Assembly: GCA_030728405.1 (NCBI GenBank)
Contig: JANQZS010000037.1
Location: forward strand, 1 to 34,450
DNA from: Candidatus Nanopelagicales bacterium
Lineage (GTDB): Bacteria > Actinomycetota > Actinomycetes > S36-B12
Direction: 5' to 3'
Length of the DNA stretch: 34,450 nucleotides
The position numbers and the translations under genes were made by a program. Of the stretch, positions 1-12,016 are shown one piece after another (within the stretch, counting starts at the first letter, position 1; the number at the start of each line of letters is the position of its first letter). The notes under the pieces were generated by a model. That model did no database searches. It was not told the origin of the DNA and saw nothing but the letters and a program-made list of their open reading frames with translations.

Positions 1-118
1 CTCACCGGCAACGCCAACCACAACGTCGTCATCACCAACACCCTCACCAACCAAACCTGGCGATCCCCACCGGCCACCGAGCGGCACCTGGTGTGCAGAT
101 CCTGAAGGCCCCGGGGGA

Positions 119-835
119 TTAACCCAGCGCCCGAAAAGCTCCCGGTGTCAACCCGAGGACGGAGCGAAACTGACGGGTAAAGGAGCTCTGGTCATAGAAC
201 CCACATGCTGCCGCAATCTCACCGGCGGTCAACGTCGTCGTCGCGAGCAACCGCACTGCGTTTTCGATGCGTAGGCGCTGAAGCACGCCTCGCGGTGCCA
301 TACCCAGCGTTCGGCGACACAGCCGCTCTAACTGCGAGGTAGATAACTGCGCAACCGCCGCCAACTCCCCCACTCGCCAGGACGCGGCCGCATCCGCACG
401 CACCGCTGTGAGCATGCGAGCCAACCCGGCATGAGCGCCATCCATCTGCGCCTTCAGATCAACCGACATCACCGCAACGCCCAGCACTGATGCATCGTCG
501 TAGAACAACCGAGACTTCGAGGTGAGATACCAACCCAGTTGCCCATCGGCACGCATGATCAACTCCAGGTGACCTGCCAGTGGTTCACCCGCAACCAACA
601 CCGCCGTGTCTTGAGCCATATAGGACTCGGCTAACTCTGCAGCAAAGAAATCCCCCACGCTCCCGCCCACGATTTCCCGAGCTGGACGACCCACCCGCTC
701 AGCGAATCCGGCGTTCACATAGAGGTAGCGTCCCTGCACGTCTTTCGCCGACGCCATCACCTGCGGTAATCCATCCACCAACTGGCGAAAAACCCGCAGC
801 GCCTCGCTTGGCTTTGGTACTTTTTCGACAGTCAT
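119..835 (-). CDS. AraC-family transcriptional regulator with N-terminal PAS-like domain
   Basis: ORF 119..961; start placed at internal ATG (cat at 833-835, MTVEKVPKPSEAL). PAS-like DVQGRYLYVNAGFAERVGRPAREIVG; C-terminal double HTH ending CGFYDQSSFTRQFRSVLGLTPGAFRALG. Confidence 0.85.
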   Translation of the reverse strand: MTVEKVPKPSEALRVFRQLVDGLPQVMASAKDVQGRYLYVNAGFAERVGRPAREIVGGSVGDFFAAELAESYMAQDTAVLVAGEPLAGHLELIMRADGQLGWYLTSKSRLFYDDASVLGVAVMSVDLKAQMDGAHAGLARMLTAVRADAAASWRVGELAAVAQLSTSQLERLCRRTLGMAPRGVLQRLRIENAVRLLATTTLTAGEIAAACGFYDQSSFTRQFRSVLGLTPGAFRALG

Positions 836-886
836 GGGACCACTGTGGCACAAGACAGAACGATCAATACCCGGTCTGATACCCCT

Positions 887-3800
887 ATGACCGCCACCGC
901 TGCCACCACACACTCTGTCGCCGCTGCGCCCGAGGCATTCGATGCCCCCCAGCGCGTGCAACGTGCTGTGCAGCGGGCAACCCGGCTATTGACTACCGCG
1001 CTAGCCAACACCAGCCGAAAAGAACGACGTAGCGCCACGCGGCTAGGCAATCTGCTGGCCGATGACGCTGGCCGCGATCTCCTCCTAGACCTCACTGATC
1101 AGGTGCTGCGTATCCGCGATCGACGCCGGGCAGCTCGGCGCTTGCACGACCTTGTTTCCACCGGTGTGCCCGCCTCGCTGGGATTCATCGACGGATTGGG
1201 TCTGCGCATGCTGGGTATCGTCGCGCCCTACCTGCCATGGGTCGCCGAACGCGCGGTGGATTGGCGCGTGGGTGGTGAAACGAAGGGCGTCATCTTGCCG
1301 GCGGAAGATCGCCCGTTCTCCGCGTATGTCTCTCGCCGCGCCCGCGAAAACTTTCGACTCAACATCAACGTTCTTGGCGAAGCGATTCTGTCTGATGCAG
1401 AGGCAGATACCCGCTTCGACATGGTGGCCGATCGACTCCGACGCGATGACGTCAACTACGTGTCGGTCAAGATCTCTGCACTGTGTGCCAACCTTGACGT
1501 GCTCGCCTGGGAAGATTCGCTTCAACGCATCACCGAGCGACTCTCGGCGCTGTATTCCATTGCGCTAGAACACGATTCTTTCGTCAATCTTGACATGGAG
1601 GAGCATCGCGATCTTGATCTTTCAGTCGAGGCTTTCATTCGCGTTCTCAACCGTCCAGAGTTCGCCCAGATGCCCGCAGGCATCGTGCTGCAGGCATACA
1701 TGCCCGACTCCCACGATGCGCTGCAGCGCCTGTGCCAGTGGGCCAACGACCGCCAAGCCAAGGGCGGTTCGGGTATCAAGATTCGTATCGTTAAAGGTGC
1801 CAATCTCGCCATGGAACAGGTTGAGGCTGAGCAACGCGACTGGCCGCAGGCGCCCTATCACAGTAAAGACGATGTAGATGCTTCCTATAAGTTGATGCTG
1901 CGCAACGCATTAGCGTGGGGAAACCCGGGAGCTGTGCGCATTGGAGTGGCTTCACACAACCTCTTTGATGTTGCCTGGGCACTCACCCTGCGCGATGAAC
2001 TCAACGCCGCCGATCGCATTGAGATCGAAATGCTCGAAGGTATGGCGCCCGCTCAATCGCGCGTGGTTCGTGATGAGTGTGGATCCCTCCTTCTTTACGC
2101 CCCCGTGGTGGAAAAGCAGGATCGTGATGCATCCATCGCCTATCTTTCCCGCCGTCTCGATGAAAACTCCGGGCCGGAAAACTTTCTGCGGGCGCTGTTC
2201 GACCTCACCCCCGACTCCCCCGCCTGGACGTCAGAGACCAACCGCTTCATCCGATCACTTGAGCGCATGGAACAGGTTCCCACCGAGTCATTTCGCACCC
2301 AGGATCGACGCACCGAAGTGGTGCGGTTCAGCGCTGATGGACACTTCGAAAACGTCGCCGATACCGACTTCACGACACCGGGAAATCGCGCGTGGGGAGA
2401 GCAACTTGCCGCAGCTACAGCGCCGGCAGACCCATCGCTGGTGGAGTCTTTCGCCGATGTTGACGCTCTACTCACCCAGGCTGTCGCTGCCCAATCCACC
2501 TGGCAACACACCACCTGGCAACAGCGACGCGATGTGCTCACCGCGATGGCCGATGCTCTCGCCGCTCACCGCGGTGAACTTCTCGAAGTGATGGCCACCA
2601 CCACCGGCAAGACCCTGCGCGAAGGCGACCCCGAAGTGAGCGAAGGCATCGACTTCGTCACCTTTGCCAGCCACCTCACCCTCGCCCACGAGCGCAATGT
2701 CGATGCCGGACTCAACTGGACCCCGCACGCGGTGACCGTCGTGGCTGGACCCTGGAACTTTCCGTTCGCGATCCCTGTTGCCGGACTCGTGCACGCCATC
2801 GCAGCGGGTGGGACGGCAATTTTGAAACCCGCGCCCGAGGCTCGCGCGGTGGGCGCTTTGACGGTGCAGATTCTGCAGGAAGCCTGCGAAACGGCAGGGG
2901 TGTCGACCCACCTGGTGCAGTTGGCGTGCACGCCGGATAACGAGGTGGGACAACACCTCATCACCCACGACGATGTAAACAAGGTGATCCTGACCGGCAG
3001 TTTGCTCACCGCAGAAATGTTTCACACCTGGAAACCCACCATGCGACTCAATGCCGAGGCAAGTGGAAAAAATGCCCTCATCATCACTGCAGCAGCCGAT
3101 ATGGATCAGGCCATCAAGGACCTGGTGAAGTCGGCATTCGGCCACGCAGGACAAAAATGCTCCGCGGCCAGCCTCGGCATTATTGAGGCGTCGGTCTATG
3201 ACGATCCCACCTTCGCGATCCGTCTGGCTGACGCGGTACGCAGCCTGAAGGTGGGCGATGCCACCGATCCGGCCACCATCGTTGGCCCGGTTATCACCGA
3301 TCCCAGCGGAGCGTTGCTGCGCGGACTCACCTCGCTGGATTCCGGTGAGTCATGGTTGGTGGAACCGGCAAACCTAGGCGCACATATGTGGACACCGGGT
3401 GTGCGTTGGAACACCCAGCCCGATTCGTGGTTTCACCTCACCGAGTGCTTTGGGCCGGTGCTGGGAATTATGCGTGCCGATGATCTTGATCACGCCATCG
3501 CGCTGCAAAACGCGACGCAGTACGGACTCACCGGTGGGCTGCATAGTCTTGACCCGGGTGAGATCGACTACTGGATGGACCGTGTGCAGATCGGCAACGC
3601 CTACGTGAACCGTTACATCACCGGAGCGATCGTGCAGCGGCAGCCCTTTGGTGGCTGGAAACGCTCCAGCATCGGTGCGGGGGCGAAGCCGGGTGGCCCG
3701 TCATATCTGAACAATTTCGGCCAATGGACCAGCAGCCATGTAGATCTCGATACCGCGCTGGCATCTGTTCGCAATGCGTGGGTGTCTCATTATGCCCGCG

Positions 3801-4171
3801 ATCATGACCCCACGGGTCTGCGCAGTGAGCACAATATTTTGCGCTATCACCCACTCGATGGCGTGGTGGTATTCGCGGACGGATCAGTCACCGAAACTCA
3901 ACGCGCGATCGCGGTTGAGGCTGCATCCATGTCAGGCACACCACTGCTGTGGGCGGATGAACACATTGTGGCCACGCTCAACGGTGGCAACGTCGAACGC
4001 CTCCGAGCTCTGGCTCCGCTACCCGCTGAGGTGTTGGCCGCGGCCCATGCTGCCGGCGTTGCGGTTGATGACCACCCGATCGTGGCCGATGGCTACCTCG
4101 AGCTAGGCCACTGGGTGAAGGAGCAGGCAATTTCTATTACCCGCCATCGCCACGGACGCCTACTCTCCTAA
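887..4171 (+). CDS. putA: Bifunctional proline dehydrogenase / L-glutamate gamma-semialdehyde (P5C) dehydrogenase PutA-like
   Basis: About 1100 aa; N-terminal Pro_dh motifs (VSVKISALCANLD, VKGANLAMEQVEAEQRDWPQAPY, EMLEGMAP) then ALDH motifs (AGPWNFPFAIPVAGLVHAIAAGGTAILKPAPEA, HAGQKCSAAS). Start at 887 preferred over 845, which would nearly abut the divergent regulator. Confidence 0.93.
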   Translation: MTATAATTHSVAAAPEAFDAPQRVQRAVQRATRLLTTALANTSRKERRSATRLGNLLADDAGRDLLLDLTDQVLRIRDRRRAARRLHDLVSTGVPASLGFIDGLGLRMLGIVAPYLPWVAERAVDWRVGGETKGVILPAEDRPFSAYVSRRARENFRLNINVLGEAILSDAEADTRFDMVADRLRRDDVNYVSVKISALCANLDVLAWEDSLQRITERLSALYSIALEHDSFVNLDMEEHRDLDLSVEAFIRVLNRPEFAQMPAGIVLQAYMPDSHDALQRLCQWANDRQAKGGSGIKIRIVKGANLAMEQVEAEQRDWPQAPYHSKDDVDASYKLMLRNALAWGNPGAVRIGVASHNLFDVAWALTLRDELNAADRIEIEMLEGMAPAQSRVVRDECGSLLLYAPVVEKQDRDASIAYLSRRLDENSGPENFLRALFDLTPDSPAWTSETNRFIRSLERMEQVPTESFRTQDRRTEVVRFSADGHFENVADTDFTTPGNRAWGEQLAAATAPADPSLVESFADVDALLTQAVAAQSTWQHTTWQQRRDVLTAMADALAAHRGELLEVMATTTGKTLREGDPEVSEGIDFVTFASHLTLAHERNVDAGLNWTPHAVTVVAGPWNFPFAIPVAGLVHAIAAGGTAILKPAPEARAVGALTVQILQEACETAGVSTHLVQLACTPDNEVGQHLITHDDVNKVILTGSLLTAEMFHTWKPTMRLNAEASGKNALIITAAADMDQAIKDLVKSAFGHAGQKCSAASLGIIEASVYDDPTFAIRLADAVRSLKVGDATDPATIVGPVITDPSGALLRGLTSLDSGESWLVEPANLGAHMWTPGVRWNTQPDSWFHLTECFGPVLGIMRADDLDHAIALQNATQYGLTGGLHSLDPGEIDYWMDRVQIGNAYVNRYITGAIVQRQPFGGWKRSSIGAGAKPGGPSYLNNFGQWTSSHVDLDTALASVRNAWVSHYARDHDPTGLRSEHNILRYHPLDGVVVFADGSVTETQRAIAVEAASMSGTPLLWADEHIVATLNGGNVERLRALAPLPAEVLAAAHAAGVAVDDHPIVADGYLELGHWVKEQAISITRHRHGRLLS

Positions 4172-4185
4172 CGCGTTCGTCACTA

Positions 4186-5385
4186 CTACGAGTCAGACTT
4201 TCCGCCCAGTTGATGCACCATGCGATCCACCTCGGTCAGGATTGATCCACCCAGAAGTAACGCGCCGGTGTCGTCGACTGTCTTGAGGTTAGCCACTGAC
4301 TTGGAACGCCCCTCCACGACAGCGTCTAGGGCGCGCAGCACTCCGGTGGGCGGATCGCCCCCATCAGCGATCATGGTGGACAGTGCAGAAGCATGAACTT
4401 CGAGTGCTGCACCCGTTGAGGTGATCATTGCACCGAGCGCTTCGGGGATCACCACGTCGCCACGCGCTGTTGCGTCGAAGAGCCCGCGCGCAATGTCGTT
4501 TACCTGCGCGCTGGTTTGTGAAATCACGCTGTATTGATCTCGAATGGCCTGCCCACGAGAGACTTTGGTTTTCGTCGCGGCTGTCCGAGTAGAGGTGCCG
4601 AGGGCAAGCTCGTCGAGCATTTCGCCTAACTTGCGTACCTCAACGGCCAGGCCACGACTAGCGGTGAGCCATTGCGCGGCCTGCCGGCGGGTGCAGCCAT
4701 TCACTGTGTCGCGCCCGATCTCAACGAGCACCGCACCGAGACGAAAACTGATGCCGGCAAGTTGCTCGGTGACGCGTTCTTCTGGGCGTTCCGGGTGGGC
4801 AATAAACGAAAACAAAACGCCGACAACGACGCCAAGGAGCGTGGCGATGATGCGCTGCACGATGACGTCGTTGGTGAGGTCATCGCCTAGGTAATAGACA
4901 AACAGTGCAAGCGCCGGCACCTGCAGGGAGCCGTCGGAACCCAAACGCATGGTGCGCCCGATGATGAGTGACACAGCCACCAAGACTCCGGCGGTCCACA
5001 CATGTAACCCCCACACCTGGTACAGCGCGAAAGCCGCGACCATGGCTGCCGCGGTCGCTGCCACCAGAGATACTCCGGTGCGCAGCGAACGATTAAGCGA
5101 TAGGGCAACGGTGAGTACAGAGGCGACGGCTGCGGGCACGGGCGCGCTGATGCCCACGACAGACGCCAACGCCCACGCCACGGATGCGGCCACGGCGGTA
5201 ACACCGATCCACCAGGCGGTAGTCCAGGTGCGGGCAAGGGCGCGGGTGAGTCGCCCGAGTAGGCCAGCGGGACGAAAACGTAGGGCTAGGGCGTCGAGGC
5301 GGCCTTGAATGGCTCGAGAGAAATTGCGGAGCAACTGGCTGGGGGTGCGCGCGGTTGCGACACCCTCGGCCGTGAGGTTTGCCAT
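4186..5385 (-). CDS. FUSC/aromatic acid exporter-like integral membrane protein
   Basis: ORF 4186..5445, likely start MANLTAEGV at 5385; several hydrophobic segments followed by a helical soluble C-terminus. Confidence 0.6.
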   Translation of the reverse strand: MANLTAEGVATARTPSQLLRNFSRAIQGRLDALALRFRPAGLLGRLTRALARTWTTAWWIGVTAVAASVAWALASVVGISAPVPAAVASVLTVALSLNRSLRTGVSLVAATAAAMVAAFALYQVWGLHVWTAGVLVAVSLIIGRTMRLGSDGSLQVPALALFVYYLGDDLTNDVIVQRIIATLLGVVVGVLFSFIAHPERPEERVTEQLAGISFRLGAVLVEIGRDTVNGCTRRQAAQWLTASRGLAVEVRKLGEMLDELALGTSTRTAATKTKVSRGQAIRDQYSVISQTSAQVNDIARGLFDATARGDVVIPEALGAMITSTGAALEVHASALSTMIADGGDPPTGVLRALDAVVEGRSKSVANLKTVDDTGALLLGGSILTEVDRMVHQLGGKSDS

Positions 5386-5496
5386 GGGGCAGTCCCTTTC
5401 TCCACACTCATACGAAACGACATCCAGGAAAGTTCGCCCAAACATCTCAGTAATGTCTCAAATGTATCTCATCGCGCCGGGATCCCGGCGGTGGGA

Positions 5497-6351
5497 TCAG
5501 GATTGGCTGCTGTCGATGATGCTGGCTTCTAGCGCCCTTCGTACCGCGTCGTGGCGGGAATGGACCTGAAACTCTCGGAAAATATGCAGGGCATCGGCGC
5601 GTACCGTGGCCGTGCTGTATCCCAGGCGCGTCGCGATCTGCGAGTTCGTTTGCCGCTGTTCCATGAGTTGGAGTACCTGGAGTTGGCGATCGCTCAGCAC
5701 CGGGGTGCGGGTGGGCGCCCGGGAGTCTAGAAGGGACTCCGTTCGCCGGGGTGAGTATCGGCGCAGGTGCCAGCCACTGAGTTCGGCCAGGGCACTCCAT
5801 ACGGGATCATCACCTGCCACCACAGATCCGGGAGCGAGGGCTACTAAGACTGCACCGAGGACCAGCCCTCGACTGCGCACCGGCAATGACACGACCACCG
5901 GGTACTCCTGGGCCGCGTTCGTGAACTCAGGATATTGACGCAGCAACTCATCGGCCGTGGCACACACCAGCATGCGGTCGTGCCGAATGGCATCTCCCAG
6001 TGGACCGGGGGCCCACATAGATGCTTGCTGACCGAGCAGAAATTCACCATCGCTGAACCCATAGGCCCCCACCACGCGCAGTCGAGCCGTGACGTCGAGA
6101 TAGGCCAATGCAGCCGCCCTCGCACCGTGGCCGTTGAGGACTTCCAACACCAGACTGCGCATGAGGCCCGGTGAGTCAGCCGCCTCAGCCATGACGGCGA
6201 TGAGGCGCTGCAGGGACTGCGCGTGAGTGATGGCCACGGCTCTTTCGTCGGGTCGACCACCCGTGATGGGTGCTGACTCAGGCGACGATGGCCAAGGTGG
6301 CGGGGTTGGCACCACATAAATGCGGGGCCTGTGTATGCCCGTGCTATCCAC
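5497..6351 (-). CDS. LuxR-family regulator with N-terminal GAF-like domain
   Basis: C-terminal LuxR HTH: LSDRQLQVLQLMEQRQTNSQIATRLGYSTATVRADALHIFREFQVHSRHDAV; N-terminal GAF-like region. Start codon uncertain. Confidence 0.75.
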   Translation of the reverse strand: MDSTGIHRPRIYVVPTPPPWPSSPESAPITGGRPDERAVAITHAQSLQRLIAVMAEAADSPGLMRSLVLEVLNGHGARAAALAYLDVTARLRVVGAYGFSDGEFLLGQQASMWAPGPLGDAIRHDRMLVCATADELLRQYPEFTNAAQEYPVVVSLPVRSRGLVLGAVLVALAPGSVVAGDDPVWSALAELSGWHLRRYSPRRTESLLDSRAPTRTPVLSDRQLQVLQLMEQRQTNSQIATRLGYSTATVRADALHIFREFQVHSRHDAVRRALEASIIDSSQS

Positions 6352-6595
6352 AGCCTGCCCCCAGACTCACCGTCACACCTGTGGTGCTGACGATGAGTCT
6401 GGGCGAAAGCACACGAACTCAAGCCCGGTATGGCCGTGGTGTAGCCGTTGCGTAACCGGCTATTGGGCTAGTCCACCGGTTCGGTGAACCGCACCTGACC
6501 GAAAACGGCGAGCTGCCATGTGTGTTCCTCCCCTACTTAACTGTTTATCCCAGGGAGGGCACCTTTGACAACTCGCCGCTTCAGCAAACGTTGGG

Positions 6596-8785
<2,190 letters not shown>

Positions 8786-8801
8786 TTATCTCTCCTGTTA
8801 G

Positions 8802-9257
8802 TTACCGGGATTGGTTGCGGCTAAAGTCACGTTGACAGTTGGAGCATCGTCCCCAGTAGGCAACCTCGGCTTCATCAATGGTGAAGCCATGGTCGTCACT
8901 GGCGGTCAAACACGGCACCGAGCCCACGGCGCAGTCCACGTCACTCACCCGCCCACAGTCTCGGCAGATGAGGTGATGGTGATTATCACCCACACGGTCT
9001 TCAAACAGCGCCGGTGAGCCCTGCGGTTGAATTCGCCGCACCAGGGCTGCGTCTACGAGCACGCCGAGTGCGTCATACACCGCCTGCTTCGAAATCGCGC
9101 CGATGTGTGCTCGCGCAGCATCAGCAACTTCATCGGCGGTGATGTGTGGATGCTCGGCCACGGCACGCATGACCGCAAGCCGCTGGGCGGTAACGCTGAG
9201 ACCGTGTTCACGCAAGGTCTCAGCCCACCCGACGGCAGGCGCCTCAACGACCATCAT
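8802..9257 (-). CDS. furA: Fur-family (FurA/PerR-like) repressor
   Basis: [26 protein letters not shown] winged helix; [19 protein letters not shown] metal-site motif; immediately upstream of katG on the same strand. Confidence 0.9.
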   Translation of the reverse strand: MMVVEAPAVGWAETLREHGLSVTAQRLAVMRAVAEHPHITADEVADAARAHIGAISKQAVYDALGVLVDAALVRRIQPQGSPALFEDRVGDNHHHLICRDCGRVSDVDCAVGSVPCLTASDDHGFTIDEAEVAYWGRCSNCQRDFSRNQSR

Positions 9258-9274
9258 GCGTGCAGACTATGGCT

Positions 9275-9297
9275 AAATCTGGATTCGGTCAAGATTT
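9275..9297. promoter_or_regulatory. Candidate operator upstream of furA: AAATCT-N11-AGATTT inverted repeat
   Basis: Perfect 6-bp arms at 9275-9280 and 9292-9297, just upstream of the furA start codon; AT-rich relative to context. Confidence 0.35.
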
Positions 9298-9398
9298 GCC
9301 CCAGGTGCCCCTTCTCGATCAACGGACGAGCGGTTTTCCCTCAGCACGCACCACCTCTGCCAGCCCTTGCCTCTCCCTGCAGCGATAGGTTATTCAGC

Positions 9399-11282
9399 GT
9401 GAAGCGCCTTGTCATCGCCACCTGTTCGGTCGCGGCCCTGGCCGTGTCCATGCTCACCGGTATCGGTGTTGCCTCATCTACAGAATCAACGGTCATCGGC
9501 AAAGCAACGATCGGCGGCCAGCCTGTGGTCGGTGCCACGGTGACCACCTGGATCGCAGGCAATTCTCCTGGCTCAGCCACCGTGGTTGACACCGCAACCA
9601 CCGCGGCCAAGGGTGGTTTTCGCGCAGACGTTTCAGACCGAAACATGGCAGATGTGATGTACGTCCAGGTGTCCGGCGGCAACTTATCGGCGCGTTTGAC
9701 GCTGATGGCCGTCATCGAACCCGGACAGGACCGCGTCTACTTGAACGAACTCACAACGGTGGCATCGGCATATGGTCTCGCGCAATTTTTAGCCCGTGAC
9801 GCAGTGGGCGGAACGAACCCGGGTCTCACCAACGCCGCGTCCATGGTGGGCAATCTGGTGGAGTCGGCCACGGGCGAGGTCAGTTCCTTCCTGGCATCAG
9901 CGCCTAACGGCAACCAGACGCAGACACTTGCTACGGTCAATAGCCTCGCCAACATCCTGGTGCGCTGCAATGAATCACCCGTGGTGTGTCGACGCCTAGC
10001 GCGGTTCACAGACGGATCCAAGACCGTACAGTCTCTCGCCAACCTCGCCAAGGACCCCGCGCGTAACGTCAAGCGCATCTTTGGCCTCAGTACCGGCACC
10101 AACGCGAATGCCCCGGCGCTTTCTGAAGCCAATAACTCCTGGATCCTGGCATTGAAGTTCACCGGCAACGGGCGGCAGTTCAATGCTCCAGGAAACTTCG
10201 TTTTCGATGCTGAAGGCAGTCTGTGGGTGGGCAATAACTACGTGCCCAGCGACAACCCGATTGCGGTGTGCGCAGGTCGAGCCGTGTTGAAATTGCAACC
10301 GTACGCAGCTGGACAACCGGTCACCGAGTACCGCGGCGGCGGCGTCAGTGGTGTCGGCTTTGGCATCACCTTCGATCGCGATGACAACGTGTGGGTATCG
10401 AACTACGGATTCAAGGGCAGCGAATGCCCTGAGACTCCCCCTTCAAACAGCCTGTCGCAGTTCACCTTGCAAGGAGAGCCACTTTCCCCTGACGTCACTG
10501 GCTTTACCGAGGGACCCCTCAGTTGGCCTCAAGGCATGGCCCGTAATGACGCTGGAGATATTTTTACGGCCAGCTGCGGTAACGACTCGTTGGTGGTTTA
10601 CCGCGACGCTGATCCTGCCCGGTCCGTGGCACTTACCGACAACGGTTTGGCCAAGCCTTTCGACGTCGATATTGATTCGGCGGGAAATTCCTGGGTCACA
10701 AACGTTCGTGGCAACGGAGTCTCGGCTTTCGCCCCGGATGGATCACCACTGGCGGGTTCGCCCTTTGTTGACGGCCAACTAAAACGCCCGCTCGGGATCG
10801 CCATTGACAGTAACGACTCTAAGTGGGTCGCGAATTCGGTAGTGATCGCGATCCCTTGCGGTGACTCAAGTGGCTCGTCAGCTCCAGTGATCACTGACGA
10901 GCAACCCACTGTGCGTCCGCGCATCACCCACATTGACGCTGCAGGAAATGCTCGCGACTACACTGGGGGCGGCCTAACCATTCCGTGGGGCGTTGCTATT
11001 GATGGTGACGATCAGGTGTGGGTGGCTAATTTTCAGGGTGACCGGGTGAGTCGTTTTTGTGGCACCGAGGCCCAGACGTGCCCGCGCGGTCTCACTACCG
11101 GTGACAATATCTCGGGTAAGACCGGTTACGGATTTGATGGACTCCAACGCAATACCGGCGTGGGTATTGATCACGCTGGAAACGTATGGCTAGCAAATAA
11201 CTGGAAAGCCGTACCGATCCAGAGTAATCCCGGTGGCGATGGAATGGTGGTCTTAGTTGGCGCCGGGGCACCGGTGAGTTAG
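9399..11282 (+). CDS. Secreted NHL-repeat beta-propeller protein
   Basis: GTG start at 9399 gives signal peptide VKRLVIATCSVAALAVSMLTGIGVASS. Six NHL-like repeats: FDAEGSLWVGNN, FDRDDNVWVSNY, IDSAGNSWVTNV, IDSNDSKWVANS, IDGDDQVWVANF, IDHAGNVWLANN. Confidence 0.8.
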   Translation: MKRLVIATCSVAALAVSMLTGIGVASSTESTVIGKATIGGQPVVGATVTTWIAGNSPGSATVVDTATTAAKGGFRADVSDRNMADVMYVQVSGGNLSARLTLMAVIEPGQDRVYLNELTTVASAYGLAQFLARDAVGGTNPGLTNAASMVGNLVESATGEVSSFLASAPNGNQTQTLATVNSLANILVRCNESPVVCRRLARFTDGSKTVQSLANLAKDPARNVKRIFGLSTGTNANAPALSEANNSWILALKFTGNGRQFNAPGNFVFDAEGSLWVGNNYVPSDNPIAVCAGRAVLKLQPYAAGQPVTEYRGGGVSGVGFGITFDRDDNVWVSNYGFKGSECPETPPSNSLSQFTLQGEPLSPDVTGFTEGPLSWPQGMARNDAGDIFTASCGNDSLVVYRDADPARSVALTDNGLAKPFDVDIDSAGNSWVTNVRGNGVSAFAPDGSPLAGSPFVDGQLKRPLGIAIDSNDSKWVANSVVIAIPCGDSSGSSAPVITDEQPTVRPRITHIDAAGNARDYTGGGLTIPWGVAIDGDDQVWVANFQGDRVSRFCGTEAQTCPRGLTTGDNISGKTGYGFDGLQRNTGVGIDHAGNVWLANNWKAVPIQSNPGGDGMVVLVGAGAPVS

Positions 11283-11315
11283 GGAGGTTTGGAGCACATC
11301 AGTGCCAACGTCCGC

Positions 11316-11477
11316 TCAGCCCTTCAGCGCCTGTGAAATGTCAACGATGAGATCCTCCACCGACTCCAGCCCAATGGGGAATCGGATGATGTCGTCGGTG
11401 GGGCGGGCACCATCGGGCAGGGGTCGGTGGGTGAGGGCAGCCGGGTGCTGAGCGAGGATGTCGACTCCACCCAGACT
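11316..11477 (-). pseudogene. 3' remnant of a Cys/Met-metabolism PLP enzyme (cystathionine gamma-synthase / O-acetylhomoserine sulfhydrylase family)
   Basis: In-frame SLGGVDILAQHPAALTHRPL...DDIIRFPIGLESVEDLIVDISQALKG matches the family C-terminus; homology stops abruptly near 11,477. Confidence 0.75.
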
Positions 11478-11988
11478 TGATCGGCTCACGCACCGCTTTG
11501 ACCAGATTCTGGCACTGGCCCGATCCGATGCTGGAGCGAATCCGGTGCGGGTAGATCTGCACAAGGTTGTACGCCAGCGCATTGCGGTGGGTCGGGTTCA
11601 GGCAGAGGCTGCCGGTGTAAAAATTGTTGCCGTCTTGCCCGATTCCCAGGTACTGGTGCTTGCCGGTGAAGGTGCGGTGGCAAGGGTTGTTGATGAGCTC
11701 CTCGGCAATGCATTCATCTACGCCGCGGCTGACGTTTCAGCCTCGGTGACCGAACCCGGTGGTTACGCCCAACTCGTTGTCGCCGACGATGGCCCGGGAG
11801 TTTCCGACCCTGACCTCGCATCGGTCTTTGAGCGGTTCTATCGCGGGAGTAACGCGAAGCCCGGTGGCACCGGACTGGGGCTTGCGCTCGTTCGCGAAAC
11901 TACCACCGCGGTGGGCGGAAGTGCCCGCGCCGAAAGTAACGAAAACGGTGGTTTGACAATCACCACAACCTGGCCGCTCGTGCCCTAG
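11476..11988 (+). pseudogene. 3' remnant of a sensor histidine kinase (linker helix plus HATPase domain only)
   Basis: LDRLTHRFDQILALARSDAG, then N-box-like DELLGNAFIYA, DDGPGVSDPD, GTGLGLALVRE; no sensor or HisKA His box upstream. Confidence 0.72.
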
Positions 11989-12016
11989 CGCGGCGACCGA
12001 TCATGCTTGATCAGGC

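Noticed and set aside
1-104. Open frame entering from the left edge (LTGNANHNVVITNTLTNQTWRSPPATERHLVCRS*)
   Set aside because: Only about 34 residues are visible and no family could be recognised with confidence; it may be the C-terminus of a truncated gene.
845-886. Use of ATG 845 as putA start
   Set aside because: It would leave about 10 bp to the divergent regulator start; ATG 887 is more plausible.
1941-2591. Long alternate-frame ORFs inside putA (216 aa plus; 228 aa minus at 2468..3154)
   Set aside because: Shadow ORFs in high-GC coding DNA; Arg/Ser/Pro/His-rich or low-complexity translations without family motifs, fully overlapping a convincing gene.
9027-9398. N-terminal extension of the NHL protein ORF to 9027
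   Set aside because: It overlaps furA antisense and precedes a clear signal peptide at GTG 9399.
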